A DNA stretch of 27,198 bases from contig CAYZGK010000019.1 of NCBI GenBank assembly GCA_964478025.1, positions 1 to 27,198 on the forward strand. Reading direction: 5' to 3'. The position numbers were made by a program, and so were the translations under genes. Positions within the stretch are counted from its first letter, which is position 1; every line of letters begins with the position of its first letter. Shown one piece after another: positions 7,443-14,834 of this stretch. The notes beneath the pieces are model-generated. The model was not told the DNA's origin. It worked only from the letters and a program-made list of their open reading frames with translations, and did not search any database. The DNA comes from UBA3700 sp964478025 (GTDB lineage: Bacteria; Bacillota; Clostridia; Christensenellales; UBA3700).

Positions 7443-7691
7443 ATGAACGAATTAAAAATAGGGCATATATACAAACATTTTAAAGGTAATTATTACGTAG
7501 TTGAAAATATTGCTTTAGATAGTGAAACTAAAAGAGAAATGGTAATATATAGAAGACTTTACTCAGATGGTGGACTTTGGGTTAGAGATAAAGAAATGTT
7601 TTTATCTGAAGTAGATCATGTAAAATATCCAAATGTTAAGCAAAAATATAGATTTGAACTACAAGAGATAGAGGATGTAACAAAGAAATGA
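7443..7691 (+). CDS. DUF1653 small protein
   Basis: This 82-residue protein shows the DUF1653 pattern: an N-terminal G-x-I-Y-x-H-F-K-G-N-Y-Y-V-V block (GHIYKHFKGNYYVV), then a central VIYRRLYSDGGLWVRDKEMF block and a conserved aromatic and charged tail. The fold of this family is small and mostly beta, and its function is unknown. A TAGGAGAA ribosome site lies 7 bases before the ATG. Its stop overlaps the next start (ATGA at 7688), so it is translationally coupled to the Nudix hydrolase. In Clostridia DUF1653 proteins are often found next to nucleotide-processing genes, which fits this context. Confidence 0.85.
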   Translation: MNELKIGHIYKHFKGNYYVVENIALDSETKREMVIYRRLYSDGGLWVRDKEMFLSEVDHVKYPNVKQKYRFELQEIEDVTKK

Positions 7692-8188
7692 TAGAAAAAT
7701 ATTGTAGTGAATGTGGAAATAAATTAGAGTTAAAAGCGCTAGACAATGAAGGAATAATTCCATACTGTAAAAGGTGCAATGAATTTAAATTTCCAAAGTA
7801 TAGCGTTGCTGTTTCCATGATAGTTATAAATGAGGAAAATAACAAAATATTATTAATCCAACAATATAATAAGCCAGTATATATTTTAGTTGCTGGTTAT
7901 GTTAATAAAGGTGAATCATTAGAGGAAGCACTTAAAAGAGAAATAAAAGAAGAAACTGGAATGAGTGTAGATTATTGCGTTTATAATAAAACCAAGTATT
8001 TTGAGCCATCAAATACGTTAATGTGCAATTTTACAGCATTTGTTAAAAACGACAAAGATTTTAATCCAAATAGAGAGATTGATTCATATAATTGGTTTAG
8101 CTTTGATGATGCTAAAATTAATATAAAAGAAAATAGTTTAGCTAAAGAATTTTTATTGTATTATTTAGATAAAAATAAAGACATGTAA
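7688..8188 (+). CDS. Nudix hydrolase with N-terminal zinc ribbon
   Basis: This 166-residue protein hydrolyses a nucleoside diphosphate linked to another group; the zinc ribbon suggests an NADH-pyrophosphatase-like (NudC-like) relative. Cysteines C6, C9, C27 and C30 form two CxxC knuckles. The Nudix box is complete at 70-92 (G-x5-E-x7-RE-x2-EE-x-G-x; GESLEEALKREIKEETGM is visible), supplying the Mg2+ ligands. The NudC specificity motif SQPWPFPxS is absent, so the substrate remains open. The start overlaps the DUF1653 stop by the ATGA arrangement. It is followed after 7 bases by an rRNA-methyltransferase-like gene. Confidence 0.88.
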   Translation: MIEKYCSECGNKLELKALDNEGIIPYCKRCNEFKFPKYSVAVSMIVINEENNKILLIQQYNKPVYILVAGYVNKGESLEEALKREIKEETGMSVDYCVYNKTKYFEPSNTLMCNFTAFVKNDKDFNPNREIDSYNWFSFDDAKINIKENSLAKEFLLYYLDKNKDM

Positions 8189-8195
8189 GCAAAAA

Positions 8196-8831
8196 ATGAG
8201 TGAATTATTATTAGAAAAACAGAATGGGATTTTAACTCTTACTGATGGTAAGATATCTTCCTATTGTGATTTTTCAAATTTAATTCCAAGATTAAAAATA
8301 AATAATCTAAATGCAGAGAATATAGTAAAGGCAACTAAATTAAAAGAGAGTTTAAATCCTGTATGTGTAGATATGACAGCAGGCCTTGGGGAGGATTCAT
8401 TTTTGCTTGCAGCAAGTGGTTTTAATGTTTATATGTTTGAGAGCAATAAAACAATATTTACCCTATTAAAAGATGGACTAGATAGAGCAAAAGAAAATGA
8501 GCTTTTAAAGGATATTGCAGAAAGAATAACTGCCATAAACGAAAATAGTATAGAAGGAATATCTAAAATAAGTTCAAGCATTGATGTAGTTTATTTAGAT
8601 CCAATGTTTCCAGAAAGACAAAAATCTAGTTTAATTAAAAAGAAATTCCAACTTTTACAACAATTAGAAAGGCCATGCAATAATGGAGAGGAGCTTTTAG
8701 AGGCAGCCATTAGTGTTAAGCCTAAAAAGATTGTTATAAAAAGGCCACATAAGGCAGAATTTTTAGGAGGAAGAAAAGCTTCATATCAAATAAATGGAAA
8801 AACCATAAGATATGATGTAATTGTGTTATGA
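8196..8831 (+). CDS. rsmJ: RsmJ-like SAM-dependent methyltransferase
   Basis: This 211-residue class I methyltransferase resembles RsmJ (YhiQ), which makes m2G1516 in E. coli 16S rRNA. Key features are the SAM-binding loop DMTAGLGED (59-67), an acidic residue at the end of strand 2 (MFES), the LLKDGLDRA helix typical of RsmJ, and the catalytic-type motif VVYLDPMFPER (131-141) followed by KSSLIKKKFQ. The tail KIVIKRPHKAEFL also matches RsmJ-type proteins. The ribosome site is weak (AAGCAAAA), so translation may rely on coupling to the Nudix gene 7 bases upstream. Its last bases overlap the next gene's start (ATGA at 8828). In Gram-positives the target is inferred, not shown. Confidence 0.82.
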   Translation: MSELLLEKQNGILTLTDGKISSYCDFSNLIPRLKINNLNAENIVKATKLKESLNPVCVDMTAGLGEDSFLLAASGFNVYMFESNKTIFTLLKDGLDRAKENELLKDIAERITAINENSIEGISKISSSIDVVYLDPMFPERQKSSLIKKKFQLLQQLERPCNNGEELLEAAISVKPKKIVIKRPHKAEFLGGRKASYQINGKTIRYDVIVL

Positions 8832-9565
8832 GTAAAGCAAAGAAAGTCTTAATAATTTTAGTGATTTTTGTTTTAGTTATTATTGTTAGCTTTGCTTTTT
8901 TGTTATGTGATTTTACAAATAATACTCCAGATTATATACTTAGCCTAGATGAATCTTTAACTGCAAGTGACATTTTGATGCAAAAAGCAGAAGATGCTGC
9001 TAAAGAAATGGATTTAACTGGACAATATAAATATCTATTTAATGAAGAGGAAATTAATAAGCTTCTTGCAACTCTTGTTAGAGATATTGATGTAAGTTTT
9101 TTGAAGATAAAAGCAATTTATTTAACTATAAATGATGAAGATAAAATTTTTGCTGAGGCTCCATATTGGATAACATTTTATAGAAGTTGTTTAAAAGCAA
9201 GTGGCTATTTGCAGTATGATAACGAAAAAGTAGAACTTAAGTTGTCGGATGCAAAGTCTGGTAATATAGAACTTCAAAGTTGGTCGCTAAGGGCAGCATT
9301 AAGTGATAAAAATCTTAAAAAAATTACAAATTCAATTAGAAAAAACAAAGTTTATTTAACAATAAAAAGAGAAAAAAATTATATAATTGCAACAATGACA
9401 AAAGAAGAAATTTTAAGAACAATTATTGAAAACTCAAAAAGAGTTGTGACAGGCGTTTTAACTACAGCAATCGTTGGTGGACTTATGAACAACACAAGTA
9501 CTGAAATTGTCGTGAACAAAAACGGACTTACAGGTATTATTTTGCATATAAACCCACTTGCATAA
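8828..9565 (+). CDS. membrane-anchored extracytoplasmic protein of unknown function
   Basis: This 245-residue protein has one strong N-terminal membrane span (about 6-27, with KAKK before it, so the N-terminus is inside) and a soluble part expected outside the membrane. No lipobox cysteine is placed for cleavage; the Cys at about 27 follows FAFLL but lacks a typical LxGC context. The rest alternates basic and hydrophobic residues. A mildly hydrophobic stretch near 205-217 (VVTGVLTTAIVGGLM) might be amphipathic. The size and layout resemble YpmS/DUF2140-like proteins, but no motif secures that. It is translationally coupled to the methyltransferase and ends the operon. Confidence 0.7.
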   Translation: MSKAKKVLIILVIFVLVIIVSFAFLLCDFTNNTPDYILSLDESLTASDILMQKAEDAAKEMDLTGQYKYLFNEEEINKLLATLVRDIDVSFLKIKAIYLTINDEDKIFAEAPYWITFYRSCLKASGYLQYDNEKVELKLSDAKSGNIELQSWSLRAALSDKNLKKITNSIRKNKVYLTIKREKNYIIATMTKEEILRTIIENSKRVVTGVLTTAIVGGLMNNTSTEIVVNKNGLTGIILHINPLA

Positions 9566-9603
9566 TTTTTACATTTAAAATTGATGATAAATTCTAGATA
9601 GTT

Positions 9604-9612
9604 TGCTATAAT
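9604..9612 (+). promoter_or_regulatory. extended -10 promoter of the DAHP synthase gene
   Basis: TGCTATAAT is a perfect extended -10 located 34 bp before the start codon. The nearest -35-like box, TTGATG (9581-9586), is 20 bp away, too far to be ideal, so the TG extension probably carries recognition. Confidence 0.6.
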
Positions 9613-9645
9613 ACTCGCGATAAAAAGTGTTAGAGGTATTTAAAT

Positions 9646-10698
9646 ATGAATATGGATTATATTAGAAAATTGCCACTTCCAGAAGAAATAAAAGAACAAT
9701 ATCCTGTTCCTAATGATTTAGCCCTAGTTAAGGCAAAAAATGATGAAGATATTAAGAAAATATTTACAGGAGAAGATGATAGATTTTTATTAATCATAGG
9801 TCCATGCTCCGCAGATAGAGAAGATGCTGTTTTAGAATATGTCTCAAGACTTAGAAAACTTCAAGAAAAAGTTTCTGATGTTATTTATATGATACCAAGA
9901 GTTTATACCAATAAACCTAGAACAAATGGTGAAGGTTACAAAGGAATGCTTCATCAACCAAATCCACAAGGTAAATCAGATATGTTAAAAGGAATTTTAA
10001 CTATTCGTGACTTACATTTAAAAGTTTTAAAACAAACAGGTTTTTCTACAGCTGATGAAATGTTATATCCAGGAAACTACCAATATTTAGACGATTTATT
10101 ATCTTATGTTGCAGTAGGAGCAAGATCAGTTGAAAATCAAGAACATAGATTAGTTGCCTCTGGAATGGATGTGCCAGCCGGCATGAAAAATCCTACAGCA
10201 GGTGATTTAACTGTTATGTTAAACTCTATTCATGCAGCACAAAAGGGTCATACTTTTATCTATAGAGGTTATGAAGTTAGCACTCATGGAAATCCGCTTG
10301 CCCATGCAATACTTCGTGGACACGTAAACTCTAAAGGACAATCTTTCCCTAACTACCATTATGAAGATTTATTAAGTTTAGCAGAAGAGTATGATTCAGC
10401 TCACTTTGAAAATCCAGCAGTAATAGTTGATTGTAATCACTCAAATTCAGGAAAGAAATTTGAAGAACAAATAAGAATCGCAAAAGAGGTAGTTCATTCA
10501 ATGAGACATAATCCTAAAATTATGAACATTGTTAAAGGATTAATGATAGAGTCTTATCTTGTTGATGGTTCTCAAAAAGTTGAAGAATGTGTTTATGGTA
10601 AGTCAATAACAGATCCATGTTTAGGCTGGGAAAAGACAGAACAATTAGTTATAGATTTAGCTGAAATAATTAGAGGCAATAAAGGAGCTTATTGTTAA
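9646..10698 (+). CDS. 3-deoxy-7-phosphoheptulonate (DAHP) synthase, class I
   Basis: This 350-residue enzyme condenses phosphoenolpyruvate and erythrose 4-phosphate, the entry step to chorismate and the aromatic amino acids. It is of the AroF/AroG/AroH (I-alpha) type: LLIIGPCSADRED (48-60) includes metal-ligand Cys54, IPRVYTNKPRTN supplies the PEP-binding Arg and Lys residues, KNPTAGDLTVMLNSI and VDCNHSNSGKK are in place, and the C-terminal end matches full length. The start ATG at 9646 has GAGG 9 bases upstream; ATG 9652 is a less well placed alternative. I-alpha enzymes are usually feedback-inhibited by an aromatic amino acid; which one cannot be read here. It is monocistronic and promoted separately. 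No other shikimate gene is in the window. Confidence 0.95.
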   Translation: MNMDYIRKLPLPEEIKEQYPVPNDLALVKAKNDEDIKKIFTGEDDRFLLIIGPCSADREDAVLEYVSRLRKLQEKVSDVIYMIPRVYTNKPRTNGEGYKGMLHQPNPQGKSDMLKGILTIRDLHLKVLKQTGFSTADEMLYPGNYQYLDDLLSYVAVGARSVENQEHRLVASGMDVPAGMKNPTAGDLTVMLNSIHAAQKGHTFIYRGYEVSTHGNPLAHAILRGHVNSKGQSFPNYHYEDLLSLAEEYDSAHFENPAVIVDCNHSNSGKKFEEQIRIAKEVVHSMRHNPKIMNIVKGLMIESYLVDGSQKVEECVYGKSITDPCLGWEKTEQLVIDLAEIIRGNKGAYC

Positions 10699-10774
10699 TA
10701 AATTCAACTATTTTAGTTAGAATTTTTTTCTATAAACTGGAATTTACTTTTTCAAATAATTACCTAAAATTTTG

Positions 10775-10803
10775 CCGATTTGAAAGCTCTATATAAAAAT
10801 CGG
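10775..10803. other. hairpin directly upstream of the metalloenzyme operon promoter
   Basis: CCGATTT (10775-10781) and AAATCGG (10797-10803) form a 7-bp stem around a 15-base loop, ending 3 bp before the -35 box at 10807. The following bases are TTGTTGACA, not a run of T, so it is a poor terminator for the DAHP synthase transcript. As DNA, it could be a dyad operator for an activator or repressor. Confidence 0.45.
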
Positions 10804-10806
10804 TTG

Positions 10807-10835
10807 TTGACATATTATATTAATAATAATAAAAT
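10807..10835 (+). promoter_or_regulatory. strong sigma-A promoter of the CooT/CooC-dehydratase operon
   Basis: TTGACA (perfect), a 17-bp spacer and TAAAAT (5/6) form the best promoter in the window. It lies 34 bp upstream of the first gene, which has a GGGAGGG ribosome site (10858-10864). With the short gaps and overlaps downstream, this should drive all genes to about 15817. Confidence 0.8.
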
Positions 10836-10868
10836 AGATTAAATGGGTTTACATTTGGGAGGGTTTTT

Positions 10869-11099
10869 ATGCAAGAACATGATCATATAAAAGAAGACGC
10901 CTCAATAGAAGAGTTAAACGTTTTAATTAAGTTTATGGTTTCACATAACAAATCTCATAATGAAGAATTGGCTAGTATAGCAACAAAGCTTGAAAAAGCA
11001 GGTAAAACTAAAGAAGCCGAAAAAATTAAGGCAATTGTAAAAGAATTGTCTATAAGCAATGATAAACTAGCACAAGTAGAAAAAGATCTAGAAGGTTAA
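10869..11099 (+). CDS. small HNKSH-motif protein encoded with CooT (DUF8180-like)
   Basis: This is a 76-residue, highly charged, helical protein. It has His residues near the start (MQEHDHIKED) and a central VSHNKSHNEEL motif, followed by a lysine- and glutamate-rich helix that may form a coiled coil. Similar small proteins with a longer His-rich head and the same HNKSH core are, as I recall, found beside CooT-type genes in anaerobes and annotated DUF8180. The His cluster suggests metal binding or storage, although the head is short here. It is the first gene of the operon, has the strongest ribosome site, and ends 1 base before cooT. A metallochaperone role is inference from context. Confidence 0.65.
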   Translation: MQEHDHIKEDASIEELNVLIKFMVSHNKSHNEELASIATKLEKAGKTKEAEKIKAIVKELSISNDKLAQVEKDLEG

Positions 11100-11100
11100 T

Positions 11101-11292
11101 ATGTGTCTATCTACAGTTTATAAGAACAAAATGGACGAAGAATCTATATTGATGAGAAATGTTGCAAGTATTGAGTGCGATGGTGACTCGATCACTCTTA
11201 TAGACTTAATGGATAGAAAACAGGTAGTAAAAGGACAATTAGAAAAAGTTGGTCTTACTGATGGATTTGTAGTTATAAGGGTTTCAGAATAA
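11101..11292 (+). CDS. cooT: CooT-family nickel-binding protein
   Basis: This 63-residue protein begins MCLSTVY, placing a cysteine at position 2 as in CooT, where Cys2 of each monomer of a small beta-type homodimer binds Ni(II). The remaining sequence, with VASIECDGDSITLIDLM and the ending GFVVIRVSE, has the alternating hydrophobic pattern and length (about 60-70) of the family. In Rhodospirillum rubrum CooT helps insert nickel into CO dehydrogenase together with CooC and CooJ. No CO dehydrogenase gene is present here; the partners are dehydratase-like genes. The ATG lies 1 base after the preceding stop and its own stop overlaps the next start (TAATG), so the three genes are made together. 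Confidence 0.82.
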   Translation: MCLSTVYKNKMDEESILMRNVASIECDGDSITLIDLMDRKQVVKGQLEKVGLTDGFVVIRVSE

Positions 11293-12059
11293 TGGAAAAT
11301 AAGAAAACTACAATCATAGCACTAACTGGGAAAGGTGGAGTTGGTAAAACTTCTTTATCTGCATTAATGGTAAGAATTCTTGCAGAAAAATTTCCAGATA
11401 AAAAAATATTAGCAATTGATGCAGACCCAGCGGTAGGTTTATCTACAGCGCTTGGTGCTAATGTAACATCTACAGTTGACGATATAAGAAAATTATTTAT
11501 AAATGCTGTAGAGGGTGGCGAGACAAAAGCTGCAATTGAACTTTTAAGTGAAGCAAGATATCAATTATTTGATGCTTTAGTTGAAATTAATAATGTTTCT
11601 TTTTTAGCAATAGGAAGACCTGAAGCTGCAGGGTGTTATTGCAAAGTAAATGCTTACTTAAAAGAAGTTATTAGTTTAGTTGCTAGTAATTTTGACTATG
11701 TTGTAATAGATGGAGAAGCAGGCATAGAACAAGTAAATCGACGTGTTATGGAAAAGGTTACACATTTGATTTTAGTTTCAGATGCTTCTAAAAAAGGATT
11801 GCAAGTAGTAAAAACAATCTATAGCGTAGCAAAAGAATTAACAATGTTTGAAAAATCAGGTGTAATAATCAATAGAGTGCCTGATATGAGTATGGTAGAT
11901 AAATTAGATATAGGCGATTTAAACTTACTAACATGTATACCAGATGATAGTAAGATGTCATACTCAGATATGCTAGGTAAAAGCATTTTTGAATTAGATA
12001 GGAATTCCAGTATCCTTCAAGGGGCAGTGCAAGCTCTTGAAAAATTGGAAATAATATAA
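11292..12059 (+). CDS. cooC: CooC-type P-loop maturation ATPase (MinD/NifH-like) with CxC motif
   Basis: This 255-residue SIMIBI-class ATPase has the deviant Walker A GKGGVGKTS (13-21) with its signature first lysine (K14), followed by AIDADPAVGLSTALG (41-55), the switch I-type region of MinD/ParA/CooC proteins. GCYCK carries C115 and C117, the CxC pair that in CooC1 of Carboxydothermus binds Zn or Ni at the dimer interface. VVIDGEAGIEQVNRR and LILVSDASKKGLQ are typical CooC/NifH-like segments, and INRV supplies the base-binding Asn. It is expected to use ATP to deliver metal to, or mature, a client enzyme. Here the natural client candidates are the two dehydratase-like subunits encoded next, 17 bp downstream. 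A client in another locus cannot be excluded. Confidence 0.85.
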   Translation: MENKKTTIIALTGKGGVGKTSLSALMVRILAEKFPDKKILAIDADPAVGLSTALGANVTSTVDDIRKLFINAVEGGETKAAIELLSEARYQLFDALVEINNVSFLAIGRPEAAGCYCKVNAYLKEVISLVASNFDYVVIDGEAGIEQVNRRVMEKVTHLILVSDASKKGLQVVKTIYSVAKELTMFEKSGVIINRVPDMSMVDKLDIGDLNLLTCIPDDSKMSYSDMLGKSIFELDRNSSILQGAVQALEKLEII

Positions 12060-12076
12060 TATATTACGGAGAGACT

Positions 12077-13267
12077 ATGAAAGATTTAAAACATCTTTAT
12101 TTTTTCGAACAACTTCTTATGGATGCAAATAATGATCTTGTTCGTAAGGCACAAGAAGATGGCAGAAAGTGTGTAGGAAATATATGTTTCCAAACTCCAG
12201 AGCCATTAATGGATTTGCCAGGGTTGTTTACAGTTCGTCTTCGTGCTCCTAAAACAGGTTCCATGGAAATGGGCACATATTACTTAACAAGTTTTCTATG
12301 TGAATATTCAAGAGCCTTACTAGAAAGAGCATTAGAAGGTGGTTATAGATTCCTTGACTGTATGTTAGCTCCAGATGGATGTACAATGATTAATCGTTGT
12401 GTTGAAAATATGGAACTATTAAAAACAATGGATAAAGAAGGATTCTTTTTTGAATACTTAGAAGTTCCAATGAAAGATGATGATAACGCATTAAATCTTT
12501 ATGTATCACAATGTAGAACAAAAATTTTAGACGCTCTTCATACACATTTTGGTGTTGATGTATCTGACAAGACTTTAAGAGAATCTGTTGAAAGATACAA
12601 TAAGATGTGTAGAATTATTAATCAAATTGGTGATTTTAGAAAAGAAGAAAATCCAAGAATAACAGGTTATGAATTCCATATTATTTGTATGACAACGTAT
12701 GTTTGTCCAAAAGATTTATTATTACCATATCTTGAAGAAACATTAGAGGAACTAAAAACAAGAGAGCCTGATGATAAGTTTAAGTATCGTGCAAGAGTTG
12801 CTGTTGTAGGCTCTGAGGTTGATGATATAGATATGATTAAATTAATCGAGGAAAGTGGAGCATATGTTTGTGCAGATAGATTCTGTTATGGTTCGCTTCC
12901 TGGTAGAAAGGAAATTGAATTAAATGACACAGAAGATGTCTTAACTCAAATTTGTCGTCAATTTATGCACAATACAATGTGTCCAAGACATATGAACTCT
13001 GCAAAGATGCAAAGAAGAAAACAATATGTTGATGAAATAGCTAAAGAATATAAAGCTGATGGTATTATTTATGAACAAATGAAATTCTGTGACCCCTGGG
13101 CTTATGAAAGAATGACAGGTTCATACATAATGAGAGAAGAATATCATTATCCAGTACTAACAATAGATAGACCATATGTAGTAGGAAATTCTGGTCAAAT
13201 TCGTACTAGAGTTCAAGCGTTTGTTGAAAGTATGGAAATTAAAAAATTACAAGGAGAGAATAAATAA
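12077..13267 (+). CDS. 2-hydroxyacyl-CoA dehydratase-like subunit (HgdB/BcrC family), smaller subunit
   Basis: This 396-residue protein of the 2-hydroxyacyl-CoA dehydratase / benzoyl-CoA reductase / double-cubane reductase superfamily uses very low-potential electrons delivered by an ATPase. Cluster-ligand candidates in the family positions are C75 (SFLCEYSRALLERALEG), C102 (CMLAPDGC) and C338 (EQMKFCDPWAYE), with an extra C270 (DRFCYGSLPG). ARVAVVGSEVDD and LIEESGAYVCADRFC match the central Rossmann-like repeat, and SGQIRTRVQAFVESM the usual C-terminal motif. Its size is typical (370-430). The GGAGAG ribosome site is good and its stop overlaps the next start (TAATG). Substrate unknown: no CoA-transferase or acyl-CoA gene accompanies it, and it is not obviously HgdB, HadC or FldC. 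Confidence 0.85.
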   Translation: MKDLKHLYFFEQLLMDANNDLVRKAQEDGRKCVGNICFQTPEPLMDLPGLFTVRLRAPKTGSMEMGTYYLTSFLCEYSRALLERALEGGYRFLDCMLAPDGCTMINRCVENMELLKTMDKEGFFFEYLEVPMKDDDNALNLYVSQCRTKILDALHTHFGVDVSDKTLRESVERYNKMCRIINQIGDFRKEENPRITGYEFHIICMTTYVCPKDLLLPYLEETLEELKTREPDDKFKYRARVAVVGSEVDDIDMIKLIEESGAYVCADRFCYGSLPGRKEIELNDTEDVLTQICRQFMHNTMCPRHMNSAKMQRRKQYVDEIAKEYKADGIIYEQMKFCDPWAYERMTGSYIMREEYHYPVLTIDRPYVVGNSGQIRTRVQAFVESMEIKKLQGENK

Positions 13268-14814
13268 TGGGAGCTAAAATCGGAAGTGAAAGATTAGGCG
13301 ACCTTTATTCGAAAGGTCACGTTCGTAAACGTCGTGAATGGAGAGGCTTTAAAGATACTTTCTATGATTATGGCCGTTGGCTAAAAATCATGTGGAGACT
13401 TATTAAGTTTATAGTAAAGCCTGCTAACATTAAAGGTATGTTTAGATATCGTTGGATGTCACATTATTTAGCTGCTCCAATGATGATAGATAAACATATT
13501 GTAGGATTAAGAGGAAATCATTTAAGAATTGCTCGTCAAGAGTACGATACAGTATTTATGGATGTTGCTCAACTTCTTGAGAATATCTTTAGGGCAGATA
13601 AAAATTGTGGTAACGATGTTGAATTTTCAAAGAAACTTGTTATTCTAGATGAAAATGAAATGTTTGCTATTATGTGTGGTTTCCCTACACTAAAGAGCGT
13701 ATCTTGGGAAACAGCAGCAGTTTATGTTGCAGTTTTACTAGATGGCGCTTCTGTTACACATTATCTTGATGTAGTTCAAGAAATGGGACTTCCTGGAGAT
13801 GTTTGTCCAATGCCAGCTGCTGAAGCAGGATGTGTTATTGATGAGGATATGCCTATATATGGTGCTTGTGCAATTCAATGTAATACAACTTGTGATGGTT
13901 CACTTTTAAGTGGTGGTATCATGACAAGAAGATACGAGGAAAATGGTATCCCATGTTTCCAAATTGCAGCTCCTCTTCGTCATACTGAAGAAGGCGTTCA
14001 AGAATATGCAGCACAAGAAATTAGAAATGCTATTAAGTTTATCGAAGATAATACTGGTGCAAAGTGGGATTGGGATGCATACTTTACAAATATTAAGAGA
14101 TTCAATGAAGAAACAGCTCATAGAGTTCACTGGATGGATATTTCAAGAACTGATTATCCACAAGTTATAGGTGCAAACTTAGCATTATATTCAGAAACAT
14201 CATATATGGCTGTTGCAGGTCGTGATCCATCATTCTTAAAAGCTGATAGAGAAATAACAAGACTTGCTGATGAAGCATATAAGAGAAAGGATATGATAGT
14301 TCCAGAATATAGACATAGAGCTATTATTTGGGGTGTTCAATCTCAATATTATACAGACTTCCTTCCATGGTTACAAAACTGCTGGGGAATTCTACCACTT
14401 GTAGATATGTTAAGTTTGGTATATGAGGATAAGCTTTCTGAAGATAACAAGGAACAAGCAATTTATGACCTTGCTAAACTATATCAAGAAATGATAATGA
14501 GAAATAGAACTCATGGTGGTTATGAAGTTTTACTTAAAGACTTGTGGAAGTTCTGTGATTATTATAGAGCAGATATGGTAATTCTTTGGGAGCATATTTC
14601 TTGTAAAGCTCTAGATGGAATGCATGGATTATTTGAGGAACAAGCAAGAGAGCATGGAATTAAATTAGTATGGGTTAACCACGACTTAATGGATCCACGT
14701 GTTGTTCCAAGACAAAATATAAGAGACGATGTAAATCGTTATATGAGATCTGTATTAAGAGAAGAACCTCTTGATCCATCTCTAGAAGTCATAGATGACG
14801 TTAAATCATGGTAA
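13267..14814 (+). CDS. 2-hydroxyacyl-CoA dehydratase-like subunit, larger divergent subunit
   Basis: This 515-residue paralogous subunit is longer than usual (about 400-440) because of a basic N-terminal extension (first 60 residues, GHVRKRREWRGF) ending near KPANIKGMFRYRW. Candidate ligands are C180 (GDVCPMPAAEAG), one of C201, C205 or C209 (ACAIQCNTTCDG), and C446 (EHISCKALDGM), matching the three-cysteine order of HgdA/B-type subunits. C372 and C430 are additional. Because both subunits appear to keep a full set, each could hold a cluster, or they could share an [8Fe-9S] double-cubane cluster, as in the DCCP family. TQ/TR-rich segments near 350-420 have no motif I know. The strong sequence divergence from characterised dehydratases is the main sign of a new activity. 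Confidence 0.8.
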   Translation: MGAKIGSERLGDLYSKGHVRKRREWRGFKDTFYDYGRWLKIMWRLIKFIVKPANIKGMFRYRWMSHYLAAPMMIDKHIVGLRGNHLRIARQEYDTVFMDVAQLLENIFRADKNCGNDVEFSKKLVILDENEMFAIMCGFPTLKSVSWETAAVYVAVLLDGASVTHYLDVVQEMGLPGDVCPMPAAEAGCVIDEDMPIYGACAIQCNTTCDGSLLSGGIMTRRYEENGIPCFQIAAPLRHTEEGVQEYAAQEIRNAIKFIEDNTGAKWDWDAYFTNIKRFNEETAHRVHWMDISRTDYPQVIGANLALYSETSYMAVAGRDPSFLKADREITRLADEAYKRKDMIVPEYRHRAIIWGVQSQYYTDFLPWLQNCWGILPLVDMLSLVYEDKLSEDNKEQAIYDLAKLYQEMIMRNRTHGGYEVLLKDLWKFCDYYRADMVILWEHISCKALDGMHGLFEEQAREHGIKLVWVNHDLMDPRVVPRQNIRDDVNRYMRSVLREEPLDPSLEVIDDVKSW

Positions 14815-14834
14815 TATAAAAGGAGAATAAATAT

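Noticed and set aside
9566..9645. T-box or other amino-acid riboswitch before the DAHP synthase
   Set aside because: The leader after the extended -10 is only about 25-30 bases, too short for a riboswitch.
11101..12059. CO dehydrogenase operon
   Set aside because: CooT and CooC alone do not make it; no cooS/acsA-type gene occurs anywhere in the window.
13943..14170. Overlapping 75-aa frame within the large dehydratase-like subunit
   Set aside because: It is in another frame of a well-supported gene and has no ribosome site or family motif.
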